Assembly (NCBI RefSeq): GCF_001399675.1
Contig: NZ_LJCO01000056.1
Span: 1 to 48,636, forward strand
Source of the DNA: Paenalicyclobacillus ferrooxydans
Lineage (GTDB): Bacteria; Bacillota; Bacilli; Alicyclobacillales; Alicyclobacillaceae
Reading direction: 5' to 3'
Length of the DNA: 48,636 nucleotides
Program-made: the position numbers and the translations under genes
Notes under the pieces: generated by a model
The model's input: only the letters and a program-made list of their open reading frames with translations
Databases searched by the model: none
Told to the model about the DNA's origin: nothing
In this document: positions 1 through 6,852 of the stretch, one piece after another
How positions within the stretch are numbered: position 1 is the stretch's first letter
Layout of the letters: each line of letters opens with the position of its first letter

Positions 1-114
1 ATCTTGTCTGTAGAAGCCATCGACGTGCCTCCTCTACTATTTGCTCGTCACCTTTAGTAGATTGCACTCGATGGCTTTCTCGTCAAGATCCAGCCTTGGA
101 ATTTACACCACTAC
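1..114 (-). mobile_element. Possible insertion-sequence end with first codons of an ORF
   Basis: Read leftward, this edge holds a block ending in AGTGGTGTAAATT. It is followed by about 70 bp of leader, a good ribosome site (GAGGAGG), and an ATG at position 20 whose frame runs off the window. The same 13-base block recurs at the right edge in the opposite direction. I infer the terminus and leader of a transposase-type element, because contigs and windows often break in such repeats. The ORF is too short (six codons) to identify, and no transposase motif can be seen. Confidence 0.3.
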
Positions 115-339
115 ATGAGACTCTAACATGCCAGGTCTATGCCCGAAATAGAATTGAGTGTCCGTACCCTCCACGGCGAGTCACCCCTGATGTCATGTTT
201 GTCTTTCTACCTTGAATTTTAGTGAGCTGTGTATAAAAGCAGGGTGTGAATGTCTTCGAGGTTTCGTAAAAAAACTGTAAACGTGGTGTATGACCAAAAC
301 AGTCATTTATCCTTCGGGGGTTCTCCAACCAGATCGAAA

Positions 340-363
340 AAATCCGCGCAACAGCGCGGATTT
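340..363 (-). terminator. Intrinsic terminator downstream of the tRNA-Cys fragment
   Basis: A perfect 10-bp stem (AAATCCGCGC / GCGCGGATTT) closes a 4-base loop. On the minus strand it runs into a T tract. It lies just beyond the 3' end of the tRNA-Cys fragment, as expected for the original chromosomal tRNA terminator. Confidence 0.75.
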
Positions 364-368
364 CATCA

Positions 369-398
369 GAGCTAACTAATTTGAGAGCTAACTAATTT
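369..398. repeat. 14-bp tandem duplication next to the tRNA 3' end
   Basis: GAGCTAACTAATTT occurs at 369-382 and again at 385-398, ending at the tRNA CCA. It could be a slippage duplication or part of an attachment core. Nothing in the sequence decides between these. Confidence 0.7.
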
Positions 399-446
399 GG
401 AGGCGCCAGCCAGATTCGAACTGGCGAATCGAGGTTTTGCAGACCT
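398..446 (-). tRNA. 3' fragment of tRNA-Cys(GCA), likely attachment site
   Basis: On the minus strand the sequence runs from the anticodon stem and loop (AGGT-CTGCAAA-ACCT, anticodon GCA) through a T arm (GCCAG-TTCGAAT-CTGGC). It continues to the 3' acceptor strand, the discriminator U typical of tRNA-Cys, and an encoded CCA. The 5' half (acceptor 5' strand and D arm) is absent and is replaced by unrelated sequence directly after the anticodon stem. Such 3' tRNA fragments are left where a tyrosine-recombinase element integrates into a tRNA gene with crossover near the anticodon. The orientation puts the integrated element to the right, with an intact tRNA-Cys expected at its far end outside the window. 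Confidence 0.8.
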
Positions 447-450
447 ATAT

Positions 451-660
451 ACCCCCATCCAACGGACTCCATCGAACGGAATTTAGACCCAAAGAATCCG
501 CGCCACAAAAGGATTCTAAAGGAATCTAACTCCAACGAACGGAATCCACATCCAACCGCTCAGGTTCCCAAAGAGATTCCCACGGAGATTCCCACAGCAC
601 GTAACGGCCTCGCCCAGTCAAGTTCCGTGCGTGGGAACTCCACTGCGTGGGAACTCCACA
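451..660. repeat. Arm-type direct repeats beside the tRNA-Cys fragment
   Basis: Three related 18-mers of the form GGAAT-YTA-A-CCAA occur at 478-495, 521-538 and 541-558. They are preceded by ATCCAACGG and ATCGAACGGA boxes. Beyond them are tandem TGCGTGGGAACTCCAC copies (628-643, 644-659) and inverted GAGATTCCCAC copies near 573-595. The first set recurs next to the tRNA-Ser fragment at 2.25 kb. Short repeats flanking a tRNA-fragment core are what arm sites of a tyrosine integrase look like. There is no gene in 447-719. Confidence 0.55.
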
Positions 661-719
661 GAGAAGACATCGGTACTAGGGATTCATTACGGTGCCACTT
701 CCTCATGATTTCTCACTAG

Positions 720-2069
720 TTATTGTCCAAGGAACCCTAGGTCTACATTTTCAAGCCACCCGGTTTGCGTTGACAGCCAACGCGGTGCGGGGATAGCCAG
801 ATTTTCATTGATGAGAGTGACAAACTTTGCGACAAAATTCACATACCTAATGGCTGCTGGCAAGTTTATTCTCGTGTATAGTTCGCTAATGGGTTGTGAG
901 TCAACAATCGATACATTCCAAGCTTCATATTCAAAGTGAATAAGACTGTTCCGAAGTTCTGTATATTCTTGAAGAGTTCTCTTGAGGTCAGGTCTGGCTT
1001 TTAGAAGGTTTTTCTCTCTGTGAAAACTAAACAACCGTCCTAGTTTGGAATCAAGAGGTGTTTCGTTGTCAAGGACTGATTTCCAATCCGGAACCTGAGT
1101 ACGATACCCCAATTCATTTACATGAGAATCCAGACATAGATAAGCTAGTATTACTGCTGGAATTGTTTCAAATATCAAGTCGTCAGGTACGCCCCCGCTC
1201 GTTGTCACCTGTCCCGCTCGTGCTACATGTTGTACGGCTGCACTAAAGTAAATTGGAGCCATGTCGGTTCTAATTCGGAACGCTCCAGAAGATACTTCAA
1301 GACTGTCAAACCTCCCTAGTCTTGGTGGTGGGGAGTTAATGACTTGCTGAGAGCCCGATTGCTCATGTGACAGTTTTAGAGTTCTGTGCACCGTCCTCAA
1401 TGTGTTCAGAATCTGCGTTCTTTCTGCCGCTACCCTATTAAATGCTGATTCAATATCCTGCGGCGCAGCTCCTGAATCATTGATTAGCCTCCGGTACTCA
1501 ATAACATTACGTTCAAACGGAATTAAATCGACGAAGGATGAACTGAATGCGGAGCGATTCTCTTGTAATCTAGACGTGATCGTTTCAGCAAACTTCCATT
1601 GGTAAAGCGTGCCGTTTTCAGCAACAATAAAAAAATCGTTCAGTTCGAAAAAGGGGTCAACAAGAGTAATGTCATTCACGGTAAAGAAGAATGCGTTTTG
1701 TGAAGCCTCTCCTTCCACGATACGCCCGTTTGGAGAAGAGGCTGGTGATCCGACTAACATGGTAAGAATCTTAGGTCCAACGTCTCTGAGGTCCATATAA
1801 TCTAGGAGTATAGCGTGCGGAATTGCAATCCATGACGTGAGGCTCGGGAATTGTCGGATACTCTCCTCAGGTATTTCATCAAAATCGATCATCATATGAA
1901 TCCGACCGTTCGCTCTAACAAGCTTGCGACATTCCATGTGTTCAAGAAGATACGTTTCAAGAATGTTAGTGGGTATTTCCAACTCTAAAGCGATCCTCCG
2001 AATCCGTTCGCGACCGCGTACAGGAACATATCCGTTATTTAGGATAACTTCTTCGATGTCCTCGTTCAT
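720..2069 (-). CDS. HEPN-motif protein of unknown function (449 aa)
   Basis: A large leftward ORF between two tRNA fragments. I start it at the ATG at 2069, because GAGGTG stands just upstream; the GTG 27 bp earlier lacks a ribosome site. The first 60 residues look like a small winged-helix-type segment, and the middle is unrecognised. Around residues 370-380 there is RNSLIH within a helical region, matching the R-N-x3-H signature of HEPN domains, many of which are RNases in toxin-antitoxin and phage-defence systems. No partner antitoxin or nucleotidyltransferase gene is adjacent. The HEPN call rests on the motif and predicted helicity only. Its position as the sole cargo between two att-like sites suggests it arrived with a small integrated element. 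Confidence 0.6.
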   Translation of the reverse strand: MNEDIEEVILNNGYVPVRGRERIRRIALELEIPTNILETYLLEHMECRKLVRANGRIHMMIDFDEIPEESIRQFPSLTSWIAIPHAILLDYMDLRDVGPKILTMLVGSPASSPNGRIVEGEASQNAFFFTVNDITLVDPFFELNDFFIVAENGTLYQWKFAETITSRLQENRSAFSSSFVDLIPFERNVIEYRRLINDSGAAPQDIESAFNRVAAERTQILNTLRTVHRTLKLSHEQSGSQQVINSPPPRLGRFDSLEVSSGAFRIRTDMAPIYFSAAVQHVARAGQVTTSGGVPDDLIFETIPAVILAYLCLDSHVNELGYRTQVPDWKSVLDNETPLDSKLGRLFSFHREKNLLKARPDLKRTLQEYTELRNSLIHFEYEAWNVSIVDSQPISELYTRINLPAAIRYVNFVAKFVTLINENLAIPAPRWLSTQTGWLENVDLGFLGQ

Positions 2070-2194
2070 AAGACACACCTCATCGTCTATCTTCACCTAG
2101 CGGACAACACTATTTTTCAGTCAAGTTCTGTATTGATTAACGTCCAATTCAACTTAACACACTTTTGTTGCCACTACACCGACAAAGCGTTTAG

Positions 2195-2241
2195 ATTCGA
2201 ACCCACGGAGCCCCTGCGAACTGCGCGGTTTTCAAGCTTGC
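2195..2241 (-). tRNA. Partial tRNA-Ser(TGA) fragment, second attachment-like site
   Basis: The minus strand reads TTGAAAACC (anticodon loop, TGA), then a long class-II-type variable region and GTGGG-TTCGAATC, the start of a T arm. After that, similarity stops, so the 3' T-stem strand and acceptor are missing. The 5' half is also missing, with the break at the anticodon loop as in the Cys fragment at 398-446. It is directly followed by the same ATCCAACGG and ATCGAACGGA repeats, so I read it as a second, more decayed attachment site. It is not a functional tRNA gene. Confidence 0.6.
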
Positions 2242-2251
2242 TGAGCCGCTA

Positions 2252-2408
2252 TCCAACGGGTACCATCGAACGGAATCCACATCCAACTAATCCGCGCCAC
2301 TATTGGATTTTTAGGCAATTCATATCCAACCAGTGGAATCTAAATCCATCGTCTCTGATACCCAAAATGATGCCCATTCTCGACTTTGATACCCAGAATG
2401 ATACCCAT
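2252..2408. repeat. Arm-type repeats beside the tRNA-Ser fragment
   Basis: This region is related to 451-558. GGAATCCACATCCAACTA (2272-2289), a GGCAATTCATATCCAACC copy (2314-2331) and GGAATCTAAATCCATCGT (2335-2352) follow ATCCAACGGG and CATCGAACGG. A further 21-bp imperfect direct repeat lies at 2357-2377 and 2388-2408. The segment CGGCCTCGCCCAGTC is also shared by the two regions (606-620 and 2461-2475). The stretch 2100-2644 holds no convincing gene. Confidence 0.55.
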
Positions 2409-2606
2409 TTGGAGGACAGCGGTTCAGGTTCACTCGTGAATCACAGACGAGTGTTCGACGGCCTCGCCCAGTCTTGTCGACACCCGCTGTGATATTCAAA
2501 AGAGGCTTGTTTTGAGTGGGAAACTTGAGGGTGGAAAATGAGGATGTCACAGGTTCAGTTACTAAAAACGACAAGAATATTAGATACAGAAGAATGATCA
2601 ATGACA

Positions 2607-2629
2607 ACGGGGCCATTACTTGGCCCCGT
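2607..2629 (-). terminator. Hairpin terminator after the arm-binding gene
   Basis: ACGGGGCC / GGCCCCGT forms an 8-bp stem with a 7-base loop, 16 bp beyond the stop of the small leftward gene at 2645. The T run is weak, so termination strength is uncertain. Confidence 0.5.
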
Positions 2630-2644
2630 GTGGTGTTCTGGATA

Positions 2645-2806
2645 TTACTTGCTCAATTGCACCATTCGTGATAATGCTTCACGAGCTTGCTCGAACGAAG
2701 AGAAACCACTTGCTTGCTTGTAAACCTTTTTGCCTTCAGGTGTAGTCCCTACGTTTACCCTAACCCCAAACCCATTTTTACGCTTTTCAATAACGTCTCG
2801 CATCAT
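2645..2806 (-). CDS. Orphan integrase arm-binding domain protein (53 aa)
   Basis: This gene is too short for most ORF finders but has a good ribosome site (GAGGAGG, 9 bp before the start). The protein begins MMRDVIEKRKNGFGVRV and continues with TTPEGKKVYKQASGF and FEQAREALSRM. That is the three-strand-plus-helix pattern of the N-terminal arm-type DNA-binding domain of tyrosine integrases (AP2-like or Arm-DNA-bind families). The core-binding and catalytic domains are absent and a clean stop with a hairpin terminator follows. It could be a leftover of an integrase or a small regulator that binds arm sites. It lies about 400 bp from the tRNA-Ser fragment and its arm-like repeats, where an integrase gene would be expected. 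Confidence 0.65.
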   Translation of the reverse strand: MMRDVIEKRKNGFGVRVNVGTTPEGKKVYKQASGFSSFEQAREALSRMVQLSK

Positions 2807-2947
2807 ACAAAACCTCCTCGAATTTCAAAGTCGATGAAGTATATACCATTCAACTGAAAGTCCGCTTGTATGGTGCACGAAAACACAACAAAATTCCTTC
2901 CACCGAACCGTCCAGTAATCCGTACCGAACCAGTTCACTAAGCGAAG

Positions 2948-3475
2948 TCAATCTATCATCACCGTATAGCGGAGAAACCGAATGAACGCCAATCCAATCT
3001 CCTTTAGGATCGCGAGGTCAGAAGTGTCCAGCAGGTAGTTGATAAATAGTGACGCTTTTTCACTCTGAACATGGCTTATGTAAGCTTTTAGCATATTCAG
3101 GACGGCATTCTTGTTTTCATCATCCAGATTTTCTATGAAAGCCTTGTCCCTGTTTAATTGGTCGTACCACTCTAATGCAACTTGCTGACGATCTTCGTGC
3201 GATTGTATTGCACTACCGTACGAATTGAACAATCTGCAGTGACCGTGTTGGCACGGAGCAATGTATTTCATTCCAATGACTCGGTACGAGGTTTTCATTC
3301 GACCTGTGCCAGAAATGAAGTTTACAAAGTAGATTTTTTCAGGGCCATGCGTTTCACATCGATTAAGGACTTGTACGGCAAGTTCAGCAAAATATCTATC
3401 TTTATACGGTGCATCGTTGACGGTGACATTGACCTCATATGGCTGGACTTTAATACCATCGAGAACTATACTCAC
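2948..3475 (-). CDS. Hypothetical protein (175 aa)
   Basis: A leftward ORF starting at a GTG with GGAGG ten bases upstream. The N-terminal half is strand-rich and includes a small Cys/His cluster (CQHGHC, about residue 76). The C-terminal half is helical and acidic (DDENKNAVLNMLKAY). I do not recognise the family. It lies 122 bp downstream of the nuclease-like gene at 3598 in the same direction and may be co-transcribed with it. The gap contains only a 30-codon basic ORF that I do not call. Confidence 0.6.
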   Translation of the reverse strand: MSIVLDGIKVQPYEVNVTVNDAPYKDRYFAELAVQVLNRCETHGPEKIYFVNFISGTGRMKTSYRVIGMKYIAPCQHGHCRLFNSYGSAIQSHEDRQQVALEWYDQLNRDKAFIENLDDENKNAVLNMLKAYISHVQSEKASLFINYLLDTSDLAILKEIGLAFIRFLRYTVMID

Positions 3476-3597
3476 TTCGCCGCAACCTCCATCAGAACAG
3501 TTTTTGTTTCGGGAACGAACTCCTTGTACCCGGCTTTCTCGATTGACGCACCCGCTTACGCACTTCGTCCTGATTTCGCTGCATGTATGAGAACCGA

Positions 3598-4182
3598 CTA
3601 CACTTCCACAACCAAGTATCGAAACTCAACTCCGCCGATACTTGAATATGGATGCCACTTGCACTCGTACACGCCTCGAAGATGAATGGGTTCATAAGAC
3701 GAGTTTCTATACTGTAGCGTTCCTTGCCGAATCAACCCGTCCTCCATCCGAAATTCCTCGTCAGTAGTTGGTTTTCCCCATCGAGACGGCCTCCAAAACC
3801 GATGATAGTTTGTGAGCATAATCGCCAATCCGCGAATGTTCATGTGTTCCTTGAGCCTCTCCAAACGCTCTACGTCTTTCCAGAACTGATACCTCATCGG
3901 ATTCGCCGAACAGTCGCGCAAGTGGTATGTCTCATCACGATGATTCAAAACGGATGTCATGGTAGGATACTTCACTTCGATGTATGTACGGCCCGCTGTT
4001 TCGTCTACATATCCTCGCTTATCCCCAAGATCAAACGGAACCTCAAGTCTTATAGGCAAGTTGTCATACACGCCGTGAATTTCCCAAGCCAAGGCATGCT
4101 TAAGATCATCCTCAGAGTTGTAACAGGGCCGTTTCCGAGCAAGAGAAGTCATAATATTATGAATTTGTATCTCGTCTTTCAA
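3598..4182 (-). CDS. Predicted PD-(D/E)xK-like nuclease (194 aa)
   Basis: The protein has an early helix with SEDDLKHALAWEI, then RLEVPFDL, then YVDETAGRTYIEVKYPT. This is the order helix-Glu, Asp, strand with ExK that marks PD-(D/E)xK nuclease folds (about residues 23-75). A following segment with W-rich helices (QFWKDVERLERL) is typical of the fold's second half. The start is a TTG preceded by GGGGTG. The assignment comes from motif spacing, not family recognition. Restriction, repair or defence roles are all possible. It sits between the ImmA-like gene and a hypothetical gene, all leftward, and may form an operon with the latter. Confidence 0.5.
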   Translation of the reverse strand: MKDEIQIHNIMTSLARKRPCYNSEDDLKHALAWEIHGVYDNLPIRLEVPFDLGDKRGYVDETAGRTYIEVKYPTMTSVLNHRDETYHLRDCSANPMRYQFWKDVERLERLKEHMNIRGLAIMLTNYHRFWRPSRWGKPTTDEEFRMEDGLIRQGTLQYRNSSYEPIHLRGVYECKWHPYSSIGGVEFRYLVVEV

Positions 4183-4293
4183 CTGTTCACCCCGTCAATT
4201 TTCTGTGAGGTTGAATCTAATTCAGGCGTTTCAATAGCCGATACCCAAGGACACGCACTGAACTTTTGAACCAGTCCCCTATTGTGCGATTCT

Positions 4294-4929
4294 TCAACTT
4301 GCCCGCTCTATCATGTCTGGGACAGAGGACAAATAGTGCACCGCCCATCTAAGGGCAAAAATCTCTTGATTAGCTGCATCACCATCGTTGTTGATCGATG
4401 TCGCTTTATGAGCAATATAGCGTCCAACCTCCTCAGCGAGGACTTCTACGTGCTCCATTGGCCTTGCTTTGAGCCCTTGGTCGAGCATGATGTATGGTAC
4501 GCCATCTGACTGAAAAAACACTCCGAGCAACGTTCCCGTGGACGCAAGGTCTAGATAACTTAACCGTATCCCTTCAACAGCAACGACCTGTAACAGATCA
4601 TTCAGCGCACACAGCTTGTTTGAACTCTGTGCATAGTCAGTTAGATACTTAGTTATGTAGAGGATGCTGTCCAGCTTCTGTGCTCGGGATATGCCGGGGA
4701 CGGCCATACTGAGGTCTTGTCGCCCACCAGATTGTTCCATGCTGGTACATTCCAAGCAGCCCCAAGAGATTTGCAATGGCCGCTCAGAATCAAGATTGAC
4801 GAAGATAGACATTTCCATTTTCCGGCCACAACATGGGCATTTGGACTTGGTCAAGACGCTCTCAATAATGCCCTCTCGCCCATCTAAACATTCTACTGTT
4901 GACGTCATGTGTTCTCCCTCATCTCTCAT
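4294..4929 (-). CDS. Zinc-ribbon/ImmA-IrrE-like protein (211 aa)
   Basis: The N-terminal third has CPCCGRK and WGCLEC, a four-cysteine zinc ribbon (about residues 31-65). The C-terminal half matches the ImmA/IrrE layout: PYIMLDQGL, then LAEEVGRY, then FALRWAVHYL. Known ImmA-type peptidases carry HExxH or AEExGHH-type motifs. Here both expected histidines are absent (AEEVGR), so proteolysis is doubtful. ImmA proteins cleave phage/ICE repressors, and the gene is divergent from an XRE repressor across a shared operator array, the classic arrangement. I start at 4929 (ATG, AGGAG 11 bp upstream). A longer frame would run through the operators and the repressor gene. Confidence 0.6.
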   Translation of the reverse strand: MRDEGEHMTSTVECLDGREGIIESVLTKSKCPCCGRKMEMSIFVNLDSERPLQISWGCLECTSMEQSGGRQDLSMAVPGISRAQKLDSILYITKYLTDYAQSSNKLCALNDLLQVVAVEGIRLSYLDLASTGTLLGVFFQSDGVPYIMLDQGLKARPMEHVEVLAEEVGRYIAHKATSINNDGDAANQEIFALRWAVHYLSSVPDMIERAS

Positions 4930-4970
4930 CGTTGTGTCAGCTCCTGTATCTTCAATCCGTCGCATAAAAT

Positions 4971-5062
4971 GTATCGCATATACGATATAATATATCGTAT
5001 ATGCGATACGGTCAAGGTGTTTTGTATCGTATTTGCGATATTTTGTAACGCATATGTGATAC
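4971..5062. promoter_or_regulatory. Four-operator divergent control region
   Basis: Four 18-bp near-palindromes of the type GTATCGTATATGCGATAC lie at 4971-4988, 4992-5009, 5024-5041 and 5045-5062. Start-to-start spacing is 21, 32 and 21 bp, i.e. two, three and two helical turns. A -10-like TACAAT (5060-5065), preceded by TG, overlaps the last site. It drives the XRE gene, so binding would repress it, and the sites also cover the leftward promoter. Confidence 0.75.
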
Positions 5063-5086
5063 AATGAGGAAGGAGGGATGTCGTAA

Positions 5087-5371
5087 GTGATTAAGATACA
5101 TCTCACGCGAGTTTTGGCGGAACGAAACTTGACACAGCGGCAATTTGCAGCGATAGCAGGCGTCAGGCCCAACGCTGTTAATGCCTTGTGTAACGCGAAT
5201 AACCCTACTGTGAAAAGTGGTTCACGACGTATTGATCTCGACATCCTAGATCGGGTCTGTCGGGCGTTGGACATTCAACCCGCAGACTTGCTTGAGTATG
5301 TACCTGATAAGGGTCTGGGTGTCATTGACAGACAACAGACCGATTATGGTCTATACATTAAAAAAGACTGA
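5087..5371 (+). CDS. XRE/Cro-type repressor (94 aa)
   Basis: A short helix-turn-helix protein. Residues 5-65 (TRVLAERNLTQRQFAAIAGV...LDRVCRALDIQPADLLEYV) match the HTH_26/XRE domain. The start is a GTG with AAGGAGGG nine bases upstream. It is divergent from the ImmA-like gene, with four palindromic operators between them that it most likely binds, autoregulating both genes. The C-terminal 25 residues are a free tail. The stop codon lies inside the bidirectional hairpin at 5366-5400, which probably terminates transcription from both sides. Confidence 0.85.
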   Translation: MIKIHLTRVLAERNLTQRQFAAIAGVRPNAVNALCNANNPTVKSGSRRIDLDILDRVCRALDIQPADLLEYVPDKGLGVIDRQQTDYGLYIKKD

Positions 5372-5485
5372 ACCCCCAGTCATAGACTGAGAGTTCAATC
5401 TACCCCGTATTTAACAAGCCGCTCCCCCGTATGGGTGCCACTTCTTGTCACCTGCCGTATCGTGTTACCAGCACTCTACGGCTAT
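5366..5485 (-). ncRNA. Structured 3' unit with terminator, copy 1
   Basis: On the minus strand, downstream of the excisionase-like gene at 5517, there is first a hairpin (GCCGTAGAGTG / CACGATACGGC). Next comes the conserved segment GAAGTGGCACCCATACGG with GCGGCTTGTTAA, then an intrinsic terminator (GATTGAAC...GTTCAGTC, then T6). Related units lie at 8858, 10159, 21491 and 24687. A micro-ORF reading KKWHPYG crosses the segment, but its frame is not kept between copies. I therefore favour a structured RNA or 3'UTR over a peptide. The function is unknown. Confidence 0.45.
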
Positions 5486-5516
5486 CCTTACTTTACCTCT
5501 TCACATTTGTTCGAAA

Positions 5517-5771
5517 CTAGTCTTCCTTAGGGAATTCGTTGATTTCGTACAGACCATTTTCCTCCGAAATGCGATACAGTTCCTCCATTGCGACTCTCCG
5601 TGCGACGTCCCTCTTCGTTTTGTAATCCAGTAAGTCCGACAAACGTATCCGGCGATGAGGACCGTTCGTGCGATACGTTATCTGACCCTCGTCGAGAATC
5701 TGAACTACATATTGTGGGGACACGTTAAGAATTTCAGCAGCCTGTTCAATGGTAATGTCCTGTTCATCCAA
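5517..5771 (-). CDS. Excisionase-family HTH protein, copy 1 (84 aa)
   Basis: The sequence ITIEQAAEILNVSPQYVVQI followed by LDEGQITYRT...RRIRLSDLLDY is the MerR-like HTH of the excisionase/HTH_17 family (residues 5-50). A helical tail (RRVAMEELYRISEENGLYEI) resembles that of antitoxins paired with PIN toxins, but no PIN gene is adjacent. A near-identical paralogue is at 10319 and a decayed one at 21.5 kb. I favour the TTG at 5771, which is conserved between copies 8 bp after GGGGGA/GGGAG; a GTG one codon earlier is also possible. Downstream is the structured unit at 5366. Confidence 0.75.
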   Translation of the reverse strand: MDEQDITIEQAAEILNVSPQYVVQILDEGQITYRTNGPHRRIRLSDLLDYKTKRDVARRVAMEELYRISEENGLYEINEFPKED

Positions 5772-5809
5772 CACTCATTCCCCCTTTCTCATTCAGCCCC
5801 CGTTTTGGT

Positions 5810-5957
5810 TCACTGACCTACCACCCCGAACGTAGCTGCAGAAGGCTCCAAAGTCACTGACGGAGGCAACTTCAGGTCGGCTTGGAGCTTATCGTTCGCA
5901 TTGTATATCTTACTCCCACGAATTACCCAATCATCAAAACCGTTGTTTTGCGACATC
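5810..5957 (-). pseudogene. 3' fragment of a lipoprotein gene (duplicate of 10617-11822)
   Basis: The last 48 codons (MSQNNGFDDWVIRGSKIY ... LEPSAATFGVVGQ) nearly match the C-terminus of the lipoprotein at 10617-11822. The match ends abruptly at about 5957, where unrelated coding sequence on the other strand begins. The same fragment-plus-excisionase-plus-structured-unit order occurs at 10.1-10.8 kb, so a block of about 600 bp was duplicated here. Confidence 0.75.
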
Positions 5958-5959
5958 AA

Positions 5960-6292
5960 ATGGCACAGATTACGATTCCAATCGAGGCTCACGATAATGC
6001 GCTTGGTTGTCGGCTCTACGGCGCAAAACAGCCTGAAACGGGAAGGAATGCTACAGAGAATGAATTTAAACATATTCGCCAATGGATTCGTTCCGCCCAG
6101 TTAATTGAAGAGTTCTTGGATGGGTCGAATGGAACGAATGAGAGTCAGAACAAGATTCTAATTGATTTAATTCGCGGAAACCCAATACGGATTACCCCAT
6201 TGGCAGAGAACACGATTCATCTTGTTGATGGCGGCGGAGCAGTACGCATTTTAAGACAGGCCGAATTGCGTGTATTTTTGGATACCCTTTGA
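5960..6292 (+). CDS. Hypothetical protein, possibly 5'-truncated (110 aa)
   Basis: A rightward ORF beginning MAQITIPIEAHDNALGC and ending RILRQAELRVFLDTL. It starts three bases after the junction where the duplicated lipoprotein fragment ends, and it has no ribosome site, so its true 5' end was probably lost in that rearrangement. It looks protein-like (balanced composition, internal acidic helix), but I do not recognise it. The next 230 bp to 6524 hold nothing I can call. Confidence 0.4.
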   Translation: MAQITIPIEAHDNALGCRLYGAKQPETGRNATENEFKHIRQWIRSAQLIEEFLDGSNGTNESQNKILIDLIRGNPIRITPLAENTIHLVDGGGAVRILRQAELRVFLDTL

Positions 6293-6524
6293 TGGTGTGA
6301 ACCGGGTACAGAATAAGGGACGGGGGCAGTTCGTTTGATGGTCGTTGTTTTGGCAAATCTGTGTGAAGAACTGGAAGAGTGTGTATCCTTCCGAAGTGTG
6401 TAAAGCAAAACGAAGCATTGGAATTATTACAAATATGACTCAATCGATGACCAGTTAGCAAAGCGGAAAGAGCGTCCGTCTACCACACTTTTTTTCAAAC
6501 GAACGCCCCGAATGGCCAGCAGTA

Positions 6525-6737
6525 TCATTGCCGAGACTTGAAACAGCCGGGTGTCTCGCAATATGAATAGTACCCCCAACGCTTATCTAGGTAAATATGT
6601 GCCGCTGCACCGCACAATGGGCACTCGAATGTAGTTTCGTCGATCCCCTGATCGATCATGTGCGTAACGATTGAGTCTTGTAGTTTCGCGAGATTTAATA
6701 TTCGCTTCTCATGTTCTTTACGATCTTTGTTGTCCAC
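6525..6737 (-). CDS. Small zinc-finger-like protein (70 aa)
   Basis: This starts at a GTG with GGAGG nine bases upstream. An N-terminal charged helix (KDRKEHEKRILNLAKLQDSI) is followed by CPLCG (about residue 40) and CETPGC near the C-terminus, a likely four-cysteine zinc site. Small treble-clef-like proteins of this type are frequent on mobile DNA. The role is unknown. Confidence 0.6.
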   Translation of the reverse strand: MDNKDRKEHEKRILNLAKLQDSIVTHMIDQGIDETTFECPLCGAAAHIYLDKRWGYYSYCETPGCFKSRQ

Positions 6738-6852
6738 TCCACTTATCCTCCCGAGTGACCCATCAGACGATCCAACTGGCCTCCTGCTATTATGAACCTT
6801 AGAAACAGGTCAAGAAAAGCATGAGTCGTTTACAAAAAATGAAACAAACAAT

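Noticed and set aside
137-328. Leftward 63-aa ORF near the left edge
   Set aside because: No ribosome site, low protein likeness, next to a tRNA terminator.
2320-2616. Leftward 98-aa ORF
   Set aside because: It overlaps the arm-type and 21-bp repeats, has no ribosome site, and its hydrophobic start is followed by non-protein-like sequence.
4930-5274. N-terminal extension of the ImmA-like ORF
   Set aside because: It would read through the four operators and the opposite XRE gene.
5882-5959. Extended start of the rightward ORF ending at 6292
   Set aside because: These codons are antisense to the duplicated lipoprotein fragment, so they are unlikely to be coding.
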